Of a stretch of DNA of 64,000 bases, positions 35,835-45,204 are shown piece after piece. The notes below the pieces were generated by a model. That model worked only from the letters and a program-made list of their open reading frames with translations, was not told the origin of the DNA and ran no database searches. This DNA is from Streptosporangium amethystogenes (lineage in GTDB: Bacteria > Actinomycetota > Actinomycetes > Streptosporangiales > Streptosporangiaceae): positions 7,863-71,862 of the forward strand of contig NZ_JOEQ01000038.1 of assembly GCF_000721075.1 (NCBI RefSeq). The letters run 5' to 3'. Numbering within the stretch: the stretch's first letter is position 1; every line of letters starts with the position of its first letter. Both the position numbers and the translations under genes were made by a program.

Positions 35835-36881
35835 TCAACGCCGCCTTTCGCGGATTTTCTGAGGGGCCTTGGGGCGCTGGACCGGCGAGTCGACGCTCGC
35901 GCCGCGCAGTAGACCGATGAGAACGACGGCGATCACGCCCGCGATGACCACCGCGATGAGCGGTGACAGCCGGCCCAGGACCATCGTCAGGCAGAGGGCA
36001 CCGGTGATCGCCGTGATCGCGCCCAGCGTCACAGAGACCACCCGGGTTCCCAGGCCGATGTGGCGTAGCCGGTGAGACAGGTGATCGGTGCCGCCCTGCA
36101 GCGGTGAACGGTTCGCCAGTGTCCGGGAGAGGAAGACCACGCAGGTGTCGACGGTCGCGACGAAGGTCGGCAGGAACAGTCCGGCGATCGTCGTGTCCGG
36201 GGGCCGTCCGGTGACCAGGACGGCCGCCGAACAGGCTAGCGTGAATCCGAGGAACAACGATCCGGAGTCCCCCATGAACACTCTCGCGGGCGCCCAGTTG
36301 TGCGGCAGGAAGCCCAGGCACGCGCAGGCGAGCGCGGACAGGAACACCGCGAGCGCGGTGTGGCCCTGTACCAGGGCCGTGGCCGCGAGGAGACCGGCGG
36401 TCACGGTGGCGACGGTTCCCAGCGCGCCGTCCATGTTGTCCAGCAGGTTGAAGGAGTTCGTCATCACGACGACCCACACCACGGTGAGGGCGCCGTCCAG
36501 CCACGTCCCGGTCAGGGGTGCCTGGACGCCGGAGAGCACCACCCCGATCGCCACCACGGTCTCCACGGCCAGCCTGGTGGCCGCGGGCAGGGGGGCGATG
36601 TCGTCGATCAGGCCGAGGACGCACACCGCGACGGCGGCGAGGAGGATAGCGGTGATCTGCAGATCGGCGAGGCCGAGCGCGATCACGGTGGGCGTGACCG
36701 TGCCCACCGTGATCGCGATACCGCCGAGATAAGGGGTCGGGCGGGCATGGGCCCTGTGCCCGCCGGGACGGTCGACGAGATCCCAGTGCAGTGCCAGGTG
36801 CCTCAACGGCACGACGGTCGCCACGCTGAGAAGGCCGGCCGCGCCCGCGGCGAGGGCGATCATTCCGTTCACCGGGGGCAC
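35835..36881 (-). CDS. WecA/MraY-type polyprenyl-phosphate sugar-1-phosphate transferase, 348 aa
   Basis: This enzyme would load the first sugar phosphate onto undecaprenyl phosphate to start a repeat unit. About eleven helices are present. Family motifs are visible in order: RAHARPTPYLGGIAI, LGLIDDIAPLP (Asp-Asp), NSFNLLDNMDGALG and ARVFMGDSGSLFLGF. WecA-like proteins usually use UDP-HexNAc. Start GTG 36881 overlaps the upstream epimerase by 13 bases; GTG 36872 and ATG 36863 are alternatives. Confidence 0.9.
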   Translation of the reverse strand: MPPVNGMIALAAGAAGLLSVATVVPLRHLALHWDLVDRPGGHRAHARPTPYLGGIAITVGTVTPTVIALGLADLQITAILLAAVAVCVLGLIDDIAPLPAATRLAVETVVAIGVVLSGVQAPLTGTWLDGALTVVWVVVMTNSFNLLDNMDGALGTVATVTAGLLAATALVQGHTALAVFLSALACACLGFLPHNWAPARVFMGDSGSLFLGFTLACSAAVLVTGRPPDTTIAGLFLPTFVATVDTCVVFLSRTLANRSPLQGGTDHLSHRLRHIGLGTRVVSVTLGAITAITGALCLTMVLGRLSPLIAVVIAGVIAVVLIGLLRGASVDSPVQRPKAPQKIRERRR

Positions 36882-37858
36882 GCCGCCGGAGCACCGATGG
36901 ACTCTCTGATGACCTCGGTGAGGATCCTGTCGAGAGAACGCTGTGGCACCCAGCCGGTGAGCGCGCGGAGCTTCGCGGTGTCCGGGACCCTGCGGGTCAT
37001 GTCCTCGAATCCCCGCTCGTAGGCCTCGGAATAGGGGATGAGGTCGACCCCGGAGGTGGATCCGGTGAGCTCGATGATGAGTTTCGCCAGCTCCATGATG
37101 CTGACCTCTTCGGCGGAGCCGATGTTGAACGTCTCACCGACGGCCGCGTCCTCGTCGAGCAGCCGGAGCAGCGCGTCGATGACGTCCGCGACGTGCGCGA
37201 AGCAGCGGGTCTGGGTTCCGTCGCCGAAGACCGTCAGCGGCGTGGCCGACAGGGCCTGCCGGACGAGGCTCGGGATCACCATGCCGTAGGTCGGGCTCTG
37301 CCGCGGGCCCACGGTGTTGAACAACCGGACGACGATCGTCGGCAGGCCACGCTCCCTGTGATAGGCGTTGGCGAGGATCTCGTCGACGGCCTTGGCGGTG
37401 CTGTAGGCCCAGCGGACCACCGCGGGGCTGCCGAGAATGCGGTCGGCGTCCTCGCGCAGCGCACCGGAGGAGTTCTTGCCGTAGATCTCGCTCGTGCTGG
37501 TGATCAAGATCTTCTTCCGGTACCGGTGTGCGGCCTCGATGACGATCTCCGAACCTCGGATGTTGGTCGTCAACGACCGCAGCGGTTGCTCGACGATCAG
37601 CTTGACGCCGACTGCGGCCGCCATGTGGACGACGACGTCGCACCGGTGGACCAACTCGTCGACCATGAGTTCGTCCAGGACCGAACCGTGCACGAAACGC
37701 AGGTCCGGGTGGGGCCGCAGGTTCTCCAGCCGCCCCGTCGAGAGGTTGTCCAGGACGACGACGGAGTCACCACGCGCGAGCAGCGCGTCGGCCAGGTGCG
37801 ATCCGATGAATCCACTTCCACCCGTTATTAGATAGTTGGTTCTTGGTGCCGTGCTCAC
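36869..37858 (-). CDS. NAD-dependent sugar-nucleotide epimerase/dehydratase, 329 aa
   Basis: An extended SDR: TGGSGFIGSHLAD near residue 13, the catalytic segment TSTSEIYG, and YSTAK in RWAYSTAKAVDE. The substrate-binding GDGTQTRCFAHVADV is typical of UDP-glucuronate decarboxylase or UDP-glucose 4-epimerase-like enzymes, so the exact reaction is not fixed. The region VRLFNTVGPRQSPTYGMVIP supports a nucleotide-sugar substrate. Part of the minus-strand operon. Confidence 0.87.
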   Translation of the reverse strand: MSTAPRTNYLITGGSGFIGSHLADALLARGDSVVVLDNLSTGRLENLRPHPDLRFVHGSVLDELMVDELVHRCDVVVHMAAAVGVKLIVEQPLRSLTTNIRGSEIVIEAAHRYRKKILITSTSEIYGKNSSGALREDADRILGSPAVVRWAYSTAKAVDEILANAYHRERGLPTIVVRLFNTVGPRQSPTYGMVIPSLVRQALSATPLTVFGDGTQTRCFAHVADVIDALLRLLDEDAAVGETFNIGSAEEVSIMELAKLIIELTGSTSGVDLIPYSEAYERGFEDMTRRVPDTAKLRALTGWVPQRSLDRILTEVIRESIGAPAACPR

Positions 37859-37914
37859 GGGTTCCCCTCATCACGTGCTTGGAGAGATCTCTGTTGGCGG
37901 GAGGAGGCGGTGGT

Positions 37915-38880
37915 TCACGCGTACGTGCCAAGCGTCGACTCGATGCCCGGAACCTGGGTCGTCTCGAACCAGCGCACCGTTGTGCGGAGCCCGTCCTCAA
38001 GCGGGACGGGGCACACACCGGGGAACAGTTCGCGCAGAAGATGGGGAGAGGCCTGGGACTGCCGGATGTCGCCCGCCCTCGGCGGCAGGTGAGCCGACTC
38101 GACAGGGCGGCCGAGGACCTCGGCGAGGACGTCTATCAGGTGCCGGAGGGAGACCATGGTGCCGAACGCCAGGTTCACCGGCTTCGTGCTGGTCATCCGG
38201 AACGCGGCCGCGTCGGCGAGGACCCGGGTGACCGACCCCACGTAGGTGAAGTCCCGCGACTGGAGGCCGTCGCCGTGCAGCGGCACCGGCTCGCCCCGCA
38301 GCGCCGCGGAGACGAACGCCGGGATCACCGCCGCGTAGGCGTGTCCGGCGGTCTGCAGCGGGCCGTAGACGTTGAAGAAGCGGAACGGCATGACCGGCAG
38401 GCCGTAGCTGTGCGCGTAGGCCATCGCGTAGGCCTCGCCCGCGAGCTTGCCGGCCCCGTACGGGCTGAGCGGTCTGGTGGGCAGGTCCTCGTGCTTGTGG
38501 GGTTCGGGGCTGTCGCCGTACACCGAGGAGGAGGAGGCGAGGATCACGTGTGGCCTGTTCGCGCGGCACGCCTCGAGCACGTGGAGGGTGCCCGTAGCGT
38601 TGACGGAGTGCGAGGCCAGCGGGTCGAGGAGCGAGCGGGGCACCGACGGGCGGGCGGCAAGGTGGACGACGGTGGCGACGTCCGCGACGAGGTCGGCCAG
38701 GAGATCCCGGTCCAGGATGCTGCCCATCACGAAGTCCACTCCGACACCGTCGAGGTTGGCGAGCTCTCCGCTGCTCAGGTCGTCCAGCACGGTGATGTTC
38801 TTGACTTCGGGCCGAGCCGCGAGCGCACGGCATAGATTCGCGCCGATGAACCCCGCTCCACCGGTCACCAGGACTCTCAC
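37915..38880 (-). CDS. NAD-dependent sugar-nucleotide epimerase, 321 aa
   Basis: A second extended SDR: LVTGGAGFIGANLCRAL at the N-terminus, SSSSVYGDS and SPYGAGKLAGE (catalytic Tyr and Lys), then FRFFNVYGPLQ and HGDGLQSRDFTYV. It is closest in style to UDP-glucose/UDP-GlcNAc 4-epimerases (WbpP/GalE-like). GTG 38880 overlaps the upstream glycosyltransferase stop by four bases. The frame is open far upstream, but that part is the antisense of the GT4 gene. Confidence 0.88.
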   Translation of the reverse strand: MRVLVTGGAGFIGANLCRALAARPEVKNITVLDDLSSGELANLDGVGVDFVMGSILDRDLLADLVADVATVVHLAARPSVPRSLLDPLASHSVNATGTLHVLEACRANRPHVILASSSSVYGDSPEPHKHEDLPTRPLSPYGAGKLAGEAYAMAYAHSYGLPVMPFRFFNVYGPLQTAGHAYAAVIPAFVSAALRGEPVPLHGDGLQSRDFTYVGSVTRVLADAAAFRMTSTKPVNLAFGTMVSLRHLIDVLAEVLGRPVESAHLPPRAGDIRQSQASPHLLRELFPGVCPVPLEDGLRTTVRWFETTQVPGIESTLGTYA

Positions 38881-40070
38881 TTGTTCATTCCTCTCATGAT
38901 TCCTGTCGTAACAAGGCGATCGCGGTGTTCCGCGTACAGTGCTCGATAAAGGGCTTCGGTGTCCGCGACGAGGCGCTCCACGTTGAAGGAGGCATTGGCC
39001 CATCGGCGGGCCGCCTCGCCCATCCGGCAGGCGAGCGCGGGGTCGGAGAGCAGTCTCACGGTGTGTCGCGCCAGTTCCTCCGCGTCGGCTCCGGCCAGCA
39101 GGCCGGTGCGCCCGTCCTGGACGATCTCGGCGACGCTTCCGACTCGCGTGGAGACGGCCGGGGTTCCGGCCATCCCGGCCTCGATGAGGGTGAGGGGCGT
39201 GCCCTCGTTGTCGGAGGTCAGCAGGATCACGTCGGCTGCGGCGTATACCGTCTCGACATCTTTTCTCCACCCGAGCATGCGAAAGGAGTCCCTCGTAGGC
39301 CGGATGCTCCGCTCCACCTCCTCCTTGAGGTCGCCTTCTCCGCAGACGACGAAGCGGCAGTCGGGCAGGCTCCGCAGGACGGCGTTCGCCGTGGCGACGA
39401 ACCGGTCCGGCCGTTTCACTGATGTGAGCCGTCCCACGAAGGCCACGACAGGCGCGTCCAGGGGAAGGTTCAGAGTGGCACGAGCCGCCCCGCGCTCGGG
39501 AATCCGGTCCAGCCGGACACCGGGTGGTATAACGACATACTGCTCCGACCGGCCGATCCCGGCCGCTAGCAGGTCGTCGCGGACCTGAGATCCGACGGTC
39601 ACCAGCCGATCCGACATGGACGCGAGGAGCCGTTCCACCTGTACGTACAGGTGGCGTTTGGCCGGTGAGAAGTAGCCGTGCAGGAGATGGCCGTGGAAAA
39701 CGTGGATCCGGGCCGAACCGACGCCGGCGAGGCGTGACGCCGTACGGCCGAGCGCACCCGCCTTGGCCGTCCGTGTGTGGACGACGTGCGGGCGGAACGC
39801 ACGTATGGCGCTGATCAGATGGAAGAGGGCCCGATAGTCGTCGGTGGGTCTGAGCGGCCGGCCGAGGCCCGCGACTCGGTGAACCTGCACCGCCGAGTCG
39901 CGGAGCCGAAGGTGGTCCCCCTCGCCGTTGTCGACGTGACCGGTATAGAGATGGTGGTCGAACTCATCCGGGTTCAGCCCTTCAGACAATCCCATTACCT
40001 GGGTAGCGGGGCCGCCGACATTCATCCGGGCAATGATTTCCATGACACGAATCCGACTGTCGGGCTTCAC
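38877..40070 (-). CDS. GT4-family glycosyltransferase, 397 aa
   Basis: A retaining GT-B enzyme that adds a sugar to a lipid-linked intermediate. The N-terminal glycine loop IARMNVGGPATQVMGLS, the mid-region VPPG-like IPPGVRLDRIPERG, and the C-terminal E-X7-E nucleotide-sugar site (DNEGTPLTLIEAGMAGTP) are present. GTG 40070 is chosen because AAGGAG lies five bases upstream; ATG 40100 has no such site. First gene of the leftward operon. Confidence 0.9.
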   Translation of the reverse strand: MKPDSRIRVMEIIARMNVGGPATQVMGLSEGLNPDEFDHHLYTGHVDNGEGDHLRLRDSAVQVHRVAGLGRPLRPTDDYRALFHLISAIRAFRPHVVHTRTAKAGALGRTASRLAGVGSARIHVFHGHLLHGYFSPAKRHLYVQVERLLASMSDRLVTVGSQVRDDLLAAGIGRSEQYVVIPPGVRLDRIPERGAARATLNLPLDAPVVAFVGRLTSVKRPDRFVATANAVLRSLPDCRFVVCGEGDLKEEVERSIRPTRDSFRMLGWRKDVETVYAAADVILLTSDNEGTPLTLIEAGMAGTPAVSTRVGSVAEIVQDGRTGLLAGADAEELARHTVRLLSDPALACRMGEAARRWANASFNVERLVADTEALYRALYAEHRDRLVTTGIMRGMNK

Positions 40071-40433
40071 GCAGGCTCCTTGCTGACAGGCGTGGCTCAC
40101 GTCGAGAAGCTAACTAGGGATTCGGGCCGTTCCGTCCACGCCGTCACGGCGGTGGTGAAATGTTTTATCGCTCCCTACCTGCGCGTTATCGAGCCGCGTT
40201 GCTCGGTGTGACGGCCGTCCGCGTCGCTTCACGCACAGCGGGCTCAACCGACGGGATACGCCGACGAAAAGAATCGGCAATGGGGGGTAATCACCAGACC
40301 ATGGACATCCTCCGGACATGAGGACATCCGTCCCTCGGCGCTAGCGTCGCCGACGCAGAGTCGCTCGCTGGTGGGTCAAACCGACCGCCGGCCCCTGTGA
40401 CGTCGTCCTGACGCGGATCGAAGGTAGCCTCCC
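40071..40433. other. Divergent intergenic region ahead of two polysaccharide transcripts
   Basis: It must contain the promoters for the leftward GT4 operon and the rightward Wzy-like gene. No convincing -10/-35 pair was seen. GGACAT occurs three times in 25 bases (40303, 40314, 40322), which could be a regulator site. No coding sequence recognised. Confidence 0.35.
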
Positions 40434-41690
40434 GTGGAATATCTCATCGTTGCCGCCGCCGCAGTGGTGCTCGTCTTTCTTGTCCGTGCGAACCTGGGCG
40501 CCGCAGTGGCGCGCCGGGTCCTGCCGGTCCTACTCGCCGCCTTCGTCGTCCGGCTGGTCGTCCATGTCCTGGTGATGCGGAGCGGTGTCATCGACTACGG
40601 CGGTGACAATCTGGGTTACGAGGGGAGGGCCGTTGGAATCGTCGAATACTGGAGGCAGGAGGGTTTCCAGTTCGTCACGGCCGATGAGATCGACACCCTC
40701 ACCTCCGTCGCTGTGCCGTGCCAGGTCTTCGCGATCGTCATCTACCTGTGCGGTGGCCTCGCTCCGCTCGCCTGCACCGCCATCGTCGCGCTCCTCGCCT
40801 GTGCGCTGTGCATCGTCATCTACAGACTTGCCCGGTTCGTCGGCGCCGACGAGCGCTCGGCGTTTCTGGTGCTCGTCGTCACGGCGTTCATGCCCGCGTT
40901 CCTGTTGCACACCTCGGATACATACAAGGACGGCTTCAACGCATTTCTCGTGGTGACCAGCATCGGCCTGGGAGTTTCGCTTTCACGACGATTCGACCTG
41001 CACAGGCTCCTCATGCTCGTCCCGCTGCTGTGGGCCCTGTGGTACGTGCGGCCGTACATGGTGTTCATGTGCGCGGTGCCGCTGATCCTTGGCCTGGTGG
41101 GTCTCAAGAGCGTGTTCTCCCCGCAGCGCATGCTCGTCTTCGCGATGCTGCTGGTATCCGCCGTGTTCGTTTTCGGGGGCGTTTACGGGGAAGCCCAGAT
41201 CGAGGCGGCCCAGGAGCAGCTTGAGAACGGCCAGTCGGCGGCCGTCCGTCGTGCCAACGGGGACGGGAGGTCGGGCGTCGTCTTCGAAGACGGCGGCGAC
41301 CCGTGGAACGCGCTCGGCTCCAAGGTGCTCTACACGCTCCTGTCCCCGTTCCCCTGGACCGAGGGCGGCCTGATATTGCATCTCGGGAAGATAGACGTTC
41401 TTATCTGGTATTTCCTTCTTTACAGCGCGGCGCGCGGGTGCCGCCGGCTGTGGCGCCGTGACCGCACGACACTCCTGATCCTCATGTCGTTCATCATCCC
41501 GGGCACGATCGTCTACGCCAGCACCATGGCCAACATCGGCCTGATCTTCCGGCAACGCATACCGATCGTCCTGGTCACGAGTGTGCTCGCCGCAGTGGCG
41601 TGGAGCAGGAGCTCACGGGGCGAGGAGCAGCCCGCGGCCTCTCCCTCATGCGGGCGGCCTGCCGATGACGGTGTCTCGAAGGTGATCTGA
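40434..41690 (+). CDS. Multi-pass membrane protein, Wzy-like polymerase candidate, 418 aa
   Basis: Ten or so membrane helices are spread over the whole length, with one large outer loop (about residues 245-300, rich in Glu/Gln/Asp: GEAQIEAAQEQLENGQS). The motif LHTSDTYKDGFNAF after helix 5 resembles the polar segment seen in many polymerase or GT-C-like proteins. No other polymerase candidate of typical size is present in the locus. The assignment rests on topology and position, not on recognisable catalytic residues. GTG start at 40434. Confidence 0.6.
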   Translation: MEYLIVAAAAVVLVFLVRANLGAAVARRVLPVLLAAFVVRLVVHVLVMRSGVIDYGGDNLGYEGRAVGIVEYWRQEGFQFVTADEIDTLTSVAVPCQVFAIVIYLCGGLAPLACTAIVALLACALCIVIYRLARFVGADERSAFLVLVVTAFMPAFLLHTSDTYKDGFNAFLVVTSIGLGVSLSRRFDLHRLLMLVPLLWALWYVRPYMVFMCAVPLILGLVGLKSVFSPQRMLVFAMLLVSAVFVFGGVYGEAQIEAAQEQLENGQSAAVRRANGDGRSGVVFEDGGDPWNALGSKVLYTLLSPFPWTEGGLILHLGKIDVLIWYFLLYSAARGCRRLWRRDRTTLLILMSFIIPGTIVYASTMANIGLIFRQRIPIVLVTSVLAAVAWSRSSRGEEQPAASPSCGRPADDGVSKVI

Positions 41691-42118
41691 CGGCGCGACC
41701 GGGCCGGGTCGCCGGAGGAAGCGCGGCCGGTGCTCCAACGCCGGAACCATACCTCCGACATGACCAACGTTAGCCGAACCTTTCGCCGGTGCATGCTGAT
41801 CATCACGGCTGCGCGCCCGCCGTCCGCCGTAGCATCGGTCACGATACGACAGCCTGCGAATTCGCTTCAGGACGGATGGTTCGATCGCACGGCACCGAGC
41901 CGGCTCGAAGAGCCCGCGCGCGGTCTGCTCCGACTGCCGCACGTTTCCAGGATCCGCCCTTTCCCGAGATGGGAGCCATGTGGTGATGATGCACCGGATC
42001 GACGTGAGTGCGGTCCTCGGCCTGGTCCTTGCCGGACGGCGGGCAGGCGACGATCGACCGCGCGGGGGAGCCGTCGTACCGCCTGATGTCTTCGCGACAG
42101 TGGTGTGAGGTGTGCCGG
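41691..42118. other. 428-base intergenic region between Wzy-like and GT2 genes
   Basis: Base composition stays GC-rich and no frame shows recognisable protein. I see no terminator hairpin after the Wzy-like gene and no strong promoter. It may contain the remnant of lost sequence, but nothing specific can be supported. Confidence 0.3.
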
Positions 42119-43033
42119 ATGCTGGTCACCGTTCTCACTCCCACGTTCAACCGGGCAGGGTATCTCCCGGAACTCCACGCGAGCCTATTGCGTCAGGACA
42201 TGGACCTGGAATGGGTCGTCATCGACGACGGGTCGACCGACGACACCAAAGATGTCATGGAAGAACTGGCCCGGATCAGCCCGTTCCCGGTCCGCTTTCA
42301 GTGGCAGCCGAACGGTGGGAAGCACTCGGCGTTCAATCACGGGGTCTCGATGGCCCGCGGCGAGCTGATCGCTCAGATCGACTCGGACGACCTGCTCGTT
42401 CCCGGCGGGCTGCGCCGCCTCCTGGACCATTGGTCCGATATCGGGGGCAGCCGGCGGTACGCCGGGGTCGCCGGCCTCTGCGTGGACGAGCGGGGGCACG
42501 TCGTCGGTGAGAGATTCCCGCGCGACGTGATCGATGCAAGCTGGCAGGAAGCGGTCTATCGGTATTCCACGGCCGGCGACAAACCGAGAATGTACAGAAC
42601 CGATGTCCTCCGCGCGCATCCCTTTCCCCTGAGAACGGGGTACGTCGCCGAAAGCGTGCTCTGGCGGGCGATCGGAAGAAATTATCTGACGCGCCACGTC
42701 AACGAGCAGGTCGTCGTGTGCCGTATGTCCGCGCAGAATCGACTGACCCGGCGTCCCTTCGCCGAGATCGCCTCTGGGGCCGTCATGCAGCACGGCATCA
42801 CCCTCGCGGAGGACATCGCATGGCTGCGCTTCAGGCCGGTTCATTTCGTCAGGGCCGCGGTGAACCTCTCGCGGGCCTGTTTCCATCAGAAGGAACCGGT
42901 GTGGCGCTGCTCCCGCGGTTTCGACGCGGTGGCCGCCAGAGCTCTGAGCCTGGGCTCGATACCACTTGGCTGGGTGTTCTACCGAATGGACCTGCTCTCC
43001 TCTGGCCCAGGAGAAAGTCATCATGAGCATTGA
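42119..43033 (+). CDS. GT2-family glycosyltransferase, 304 aa
   Basis: A GT-A fold inverting transferase. It opens with TVLTPTFNRAGYLPELHASL, then VVIDDGSTDDTKDV (first Asp site) and AQIDSDDLLVP (the metal-binding DXD-like Asp pair). The C-terminal part lacks membrane helices, so the enzyme is cytoplasmic or peripheral. ATG 42119 has GAGGTG seven bases upstream and starts exactly at the conserved strand; the frame is open from 42008. It adds one sugar of the repeat unit; donor unknown. Confidence 0.88.
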   Translation: MLVTVLTPTFNRAGYLPELHASLLRQDMDLEWVVIDDGSTDDTKDVMEELARISPFPVRFQWQPNGGKHSAFNHGVSMARGELIAQIDSDDLLVPGGLRRLLDHWSDIGGSRRYAGVAGLCVDERGHVVGERFPRDVIDASWQEAVYRYSTAGDKPRMYRTDVLRAHPFPLRTGYVAESVLWRAIGRNYLTRHVNEQVVVCRMSAQNRLTRRPFAEIASGAVMQHGITLAEDIAWLRFRPVHFVRAAVNLSRACFHQKEPVWRCSRGFDAVAARALSLGSIPLGWVFYRMDLLSSGPGESHHEH

Positions 43034-43043
43034 GGGGAGACTC

Positions 43044-43063
43044 GGCCCTCCCGGCTGAGGGCC
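43044..43063. terminator. Hairpin between converging GT2 and flippase genes
   Basis: GGCCCTC-CCGGCT-GAGGGCC is a perfect 7-bp stem 11 bases past the GT2 stop and 85 bases past the flippase stop. It may serve both directions. Confidence 0.5.
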
Positions 43064-43147
43064 CGTGACATCCGTGACCGGTGTCTTATCACTGCCACCG
43101 CCAGCCCCCGGGCGCCTCCGCCGACCTCCCCTGGAAGGAACGCGGCA

Positions 43148-44464
43148 TCAGGCATCATGGCGGCGCCACCGGGCGATCAGGCCGGAATCCGTTAGCGGTG
43201 CCAGTACCGAACGCGCCTCGGACAGGCGAGGCAGGAGATCGCGTAGCGGGAGGTGTGCCGAACGCGTGAACCATGCCACTTCGAGCAAGGCCATGAGGAT
43301 GTAGGCGACGCTGGACGCGAGGGCGGCGCCCAGCGCGCCCCAGCGAGGAATCAACACCAGGTTGAGCAGGACGTTGATGGTCAGCGCGCCGACGGCGATG
43401 ACAGTCATGGAGATCGGCCGGGCGAGCCGTACGAGATGCTGCTCGACCAATCGGATCACCGAAAGCGCGATCATTCCGGGGGCCAGTGCCAGCAGCGGTA
43501 TGACGCTACCGGCGAAAGGCCGGCCGTAGACCAGCGGGATCAGCACGGGGGAGACGGCCGCCAGGATCCCGATGAAGGCTGTGGAGAGAAGCAGGTTGAG
43601 CCAGAGGGCGCGGACGGTGATCTGCTCGGCCTGCCGGATGTCGCCATAGGCCTGCAGGGGAAGCATGACCCGGGTGATCGCCTCTGCCGGGATGCAGGCA
43701 AGGGAGAGCGTCGTGACCGCGACGGTGTAGATCCCGACCGTGGCGGCGGAGTCGAGGGCGTTTATCAGCAGGGTGTCAACGGTCATCAGGAGATAGAAGG
43801 CCACCAGCCCGATGTGGTAGCGGCTTCCCATGGCGAGCTGGCGGCAGGCGAGCCGACCGTCCGTCAGCAGGGGACGTGGGCGGAGCGCCCGGATGAGAAG
43901 GATGAAAGGAAGGACCACTGACATCGTCCAGCACACGATGACGCTGGTCACCGTGACGTGGCCGGTGGCCGCCAAGACCAGAAGGGGGAGGCACTGGATC
44001 GACGCGGCGGCGACGGTACCGCGGTTGATGATGTCCACCTGTGATCGCAGCAGCGCGATGCCTTTGAGATTCGTGGCCGCCACGCCGAAAGGCACGGTCA
44101 GCAGTGCCAGGCCGAGCAGCGGAGACGTCGTCGGCATGGCGCCGACACGCATCAGCGTCAGCGCGATCAGTGTGGTGGCCGTCCCCGAGAGCAGGCCGAT
44201 TACCAGGCCGTTCGCGAGAAGACTGCGGTGCCGTGCCCGGTCCGTCCACAGATAGATCTGTGCTTTCTCGACAGACAGGTGCCCCAGCAGGATGGCGGTG
44301 AGCGTCGTGGTCGCGATGACCGAGTAGGTTCCCCGCCCCTCGGGCTGAAGGATCCGTGCGATCAGCACGCCCGTCACCGTGCCCAGCAACACCTGGACCG
44401 CATGGCTCCCGACGGTCTGGAGCACCCTGCTGAGGGAGGAGCTCAGGTCTGCGGTAGGGGGCAT
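43148..44464 (-). CDS. Wzx-type polysaccharide flippase, 438 aa
   Basis: About twelve membrane helices with the MOP/PST superfamily pattern: the short N-terminal amphipathic stretch SSLSRVLQTVGSHAVQVLLG, then LQPEGRGTYSVIATTTL and the conserved inner half-turn ALDSAATVGIYTVAVTTLSL. The role is to flip lipid-linked repeat units outward for polymerisation. ATG 44464 is chosen; the frame runs to 44611 through the asnB relic and has no sensible protein there. Confidence 0.85.
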   Translation of the reverse strand: MPPTADLSSSLSRVLQTVGSHAVQVLLGTVTGVLIARILQPEGRGTYSVIATTTLTAILLGHLSVEKAQIYLWTDRARHRSLLANGLVIGLLSGTATTLIALTLMRVGAMPTTSPLLGLALLTVPFGVAATNLKGIALLRSQVDIINRGTVAAASIQCLPLLVLAATGHVTVTSVIVCWTMSVVLPFILLIRALRPRPLLTDGRLACRQLAMGSRYHIGLVAFYLLMTVDTLLINALDSAATVGIYTVAVTTLSLACIPAEAITRVMLPLQAYGDIRQAEQITVRALWLNLLLSTAFIGILAAVSPVLIPLVYGRPFAGSVIPLLALAPGMIALSVIRLVEQHLVRLARPISMTVIAVGALTINVLLNLVLIPRWGALGAALASSVAYILMALLEVAWFTRSAHLPLRDLLPRLSEARSVLAPLTDSGLIARWRRHDA

Positions 44465-44556
44465 CGGAAGCCTGTCCGGACGCCGCGGGATGACCGCTCG
44501 GTTGAACGGCCGATCCGGTTGACCTCGGTGGATATTGATCCGGAGGGAGAGGCGTG

Positions 44557-44613
44557 ATGGACGAGTTCGGGGTCTGGGTGTGATGTTGTGGCCATTCCGG
44601 CTATTCCACACAT
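44557..44613 (-). pseudogene. asnB 5' fragment (decayed duplicate)
   Basis: From ATG 44613 the frame reads MCGIAGMATTSHPDPELV and then leaves the family sequence after about 19 residues. The intact asnB gene at 47120 starts with a nearly identical stretch. It is part of the 213-base duplicated block and ends where the homology ends. Confidence 0.85.
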
Positions 44614-44772
44614 CAGGTCTCCAGGAGTCGGTGGTACAGGTTGACGTGCTAAGTGGTCATGGCGGTTGCGCCGAGGTTCCTGCGCGCCCAGGCGCGTGCC
44701 GCGGTCGCCAGCGTGGTGGCGTGCTGGGGGTGGGTGAGCAGGTGGGTGATGGCTTCGGCCAAGGCTGCGGGG
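44560..44772. repeat. 213-base direct repeat, copy 1 (decayed GT4-asnB junction)
   Basis: This segment matches 47067-47279 without any gap and with roughly a dozen base changes. It spans the end of a GT4 gene and the start of asnB. Offset to the second copy is 2507 bases. Confidence 0.93.
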
Positions 44773-45204
44773 CTGGCTTCTCGGACCTCGGTGCCCGGCG
44801 ACGACGATCGGAACCCGTGCCAGCCGTGCGGTCACTGCGCCGATCATGTAACTCTCGTACGTGAACCCGTGCAGCAGAACGACGAGGCGGGCGAAGGCCA
44901 CCAGGTTCCACCCTGGGGCCGGCAGCCCTGACGGCTTGCGGTCGAAACCGAGATGATGGACGCCGATCCCTGCCTCGCGCAGAGTCTGCTCGTGAGGACC
45001 GCCTTTCGACAGTAGAAGGACGTGGACCTCGATGCTTCTGAGACACAGTTCTCTCGCCAGTAGGGACAGCTGTTTCTCCGCGCCTCCCAGCTCCAGCTGT
45101 CCGATGAGAAACGCGACGCGCCGCAGGCCGGCCTGCTCTCCTCGTACCGCAGAGAGCCTCTCGTTGATCGTGCGGCTGGCGGGCGGTTCCGCGTGCCGGG
45201 TCAT
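44637..45204 (-). pseudogene. GT4 glycosyltransferase relic, N-terminus fused to C-terminal tail
   Basis: ATG 45204 overlaps the asnB stop (ATGA), and the N-terminal 110 residues are a good GT4 start (RRVAFLIGQLELGGAEKQLS, later ESYMIGAVTARLARVPIVVA). At about 44800 the family sequence breaks off and continues, in another frame, into the last 45 or so residues of the GT4 gene at 47108 (SPAALAEAITHLLTHPQHAT). That tail meets a stop (TAG for CAG). The middle with the E-X7-E site is missing, so the protein cannot be active. It looks like a second GT4-asnB unit that lost its centre by recombination. Confidence 0.85.
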
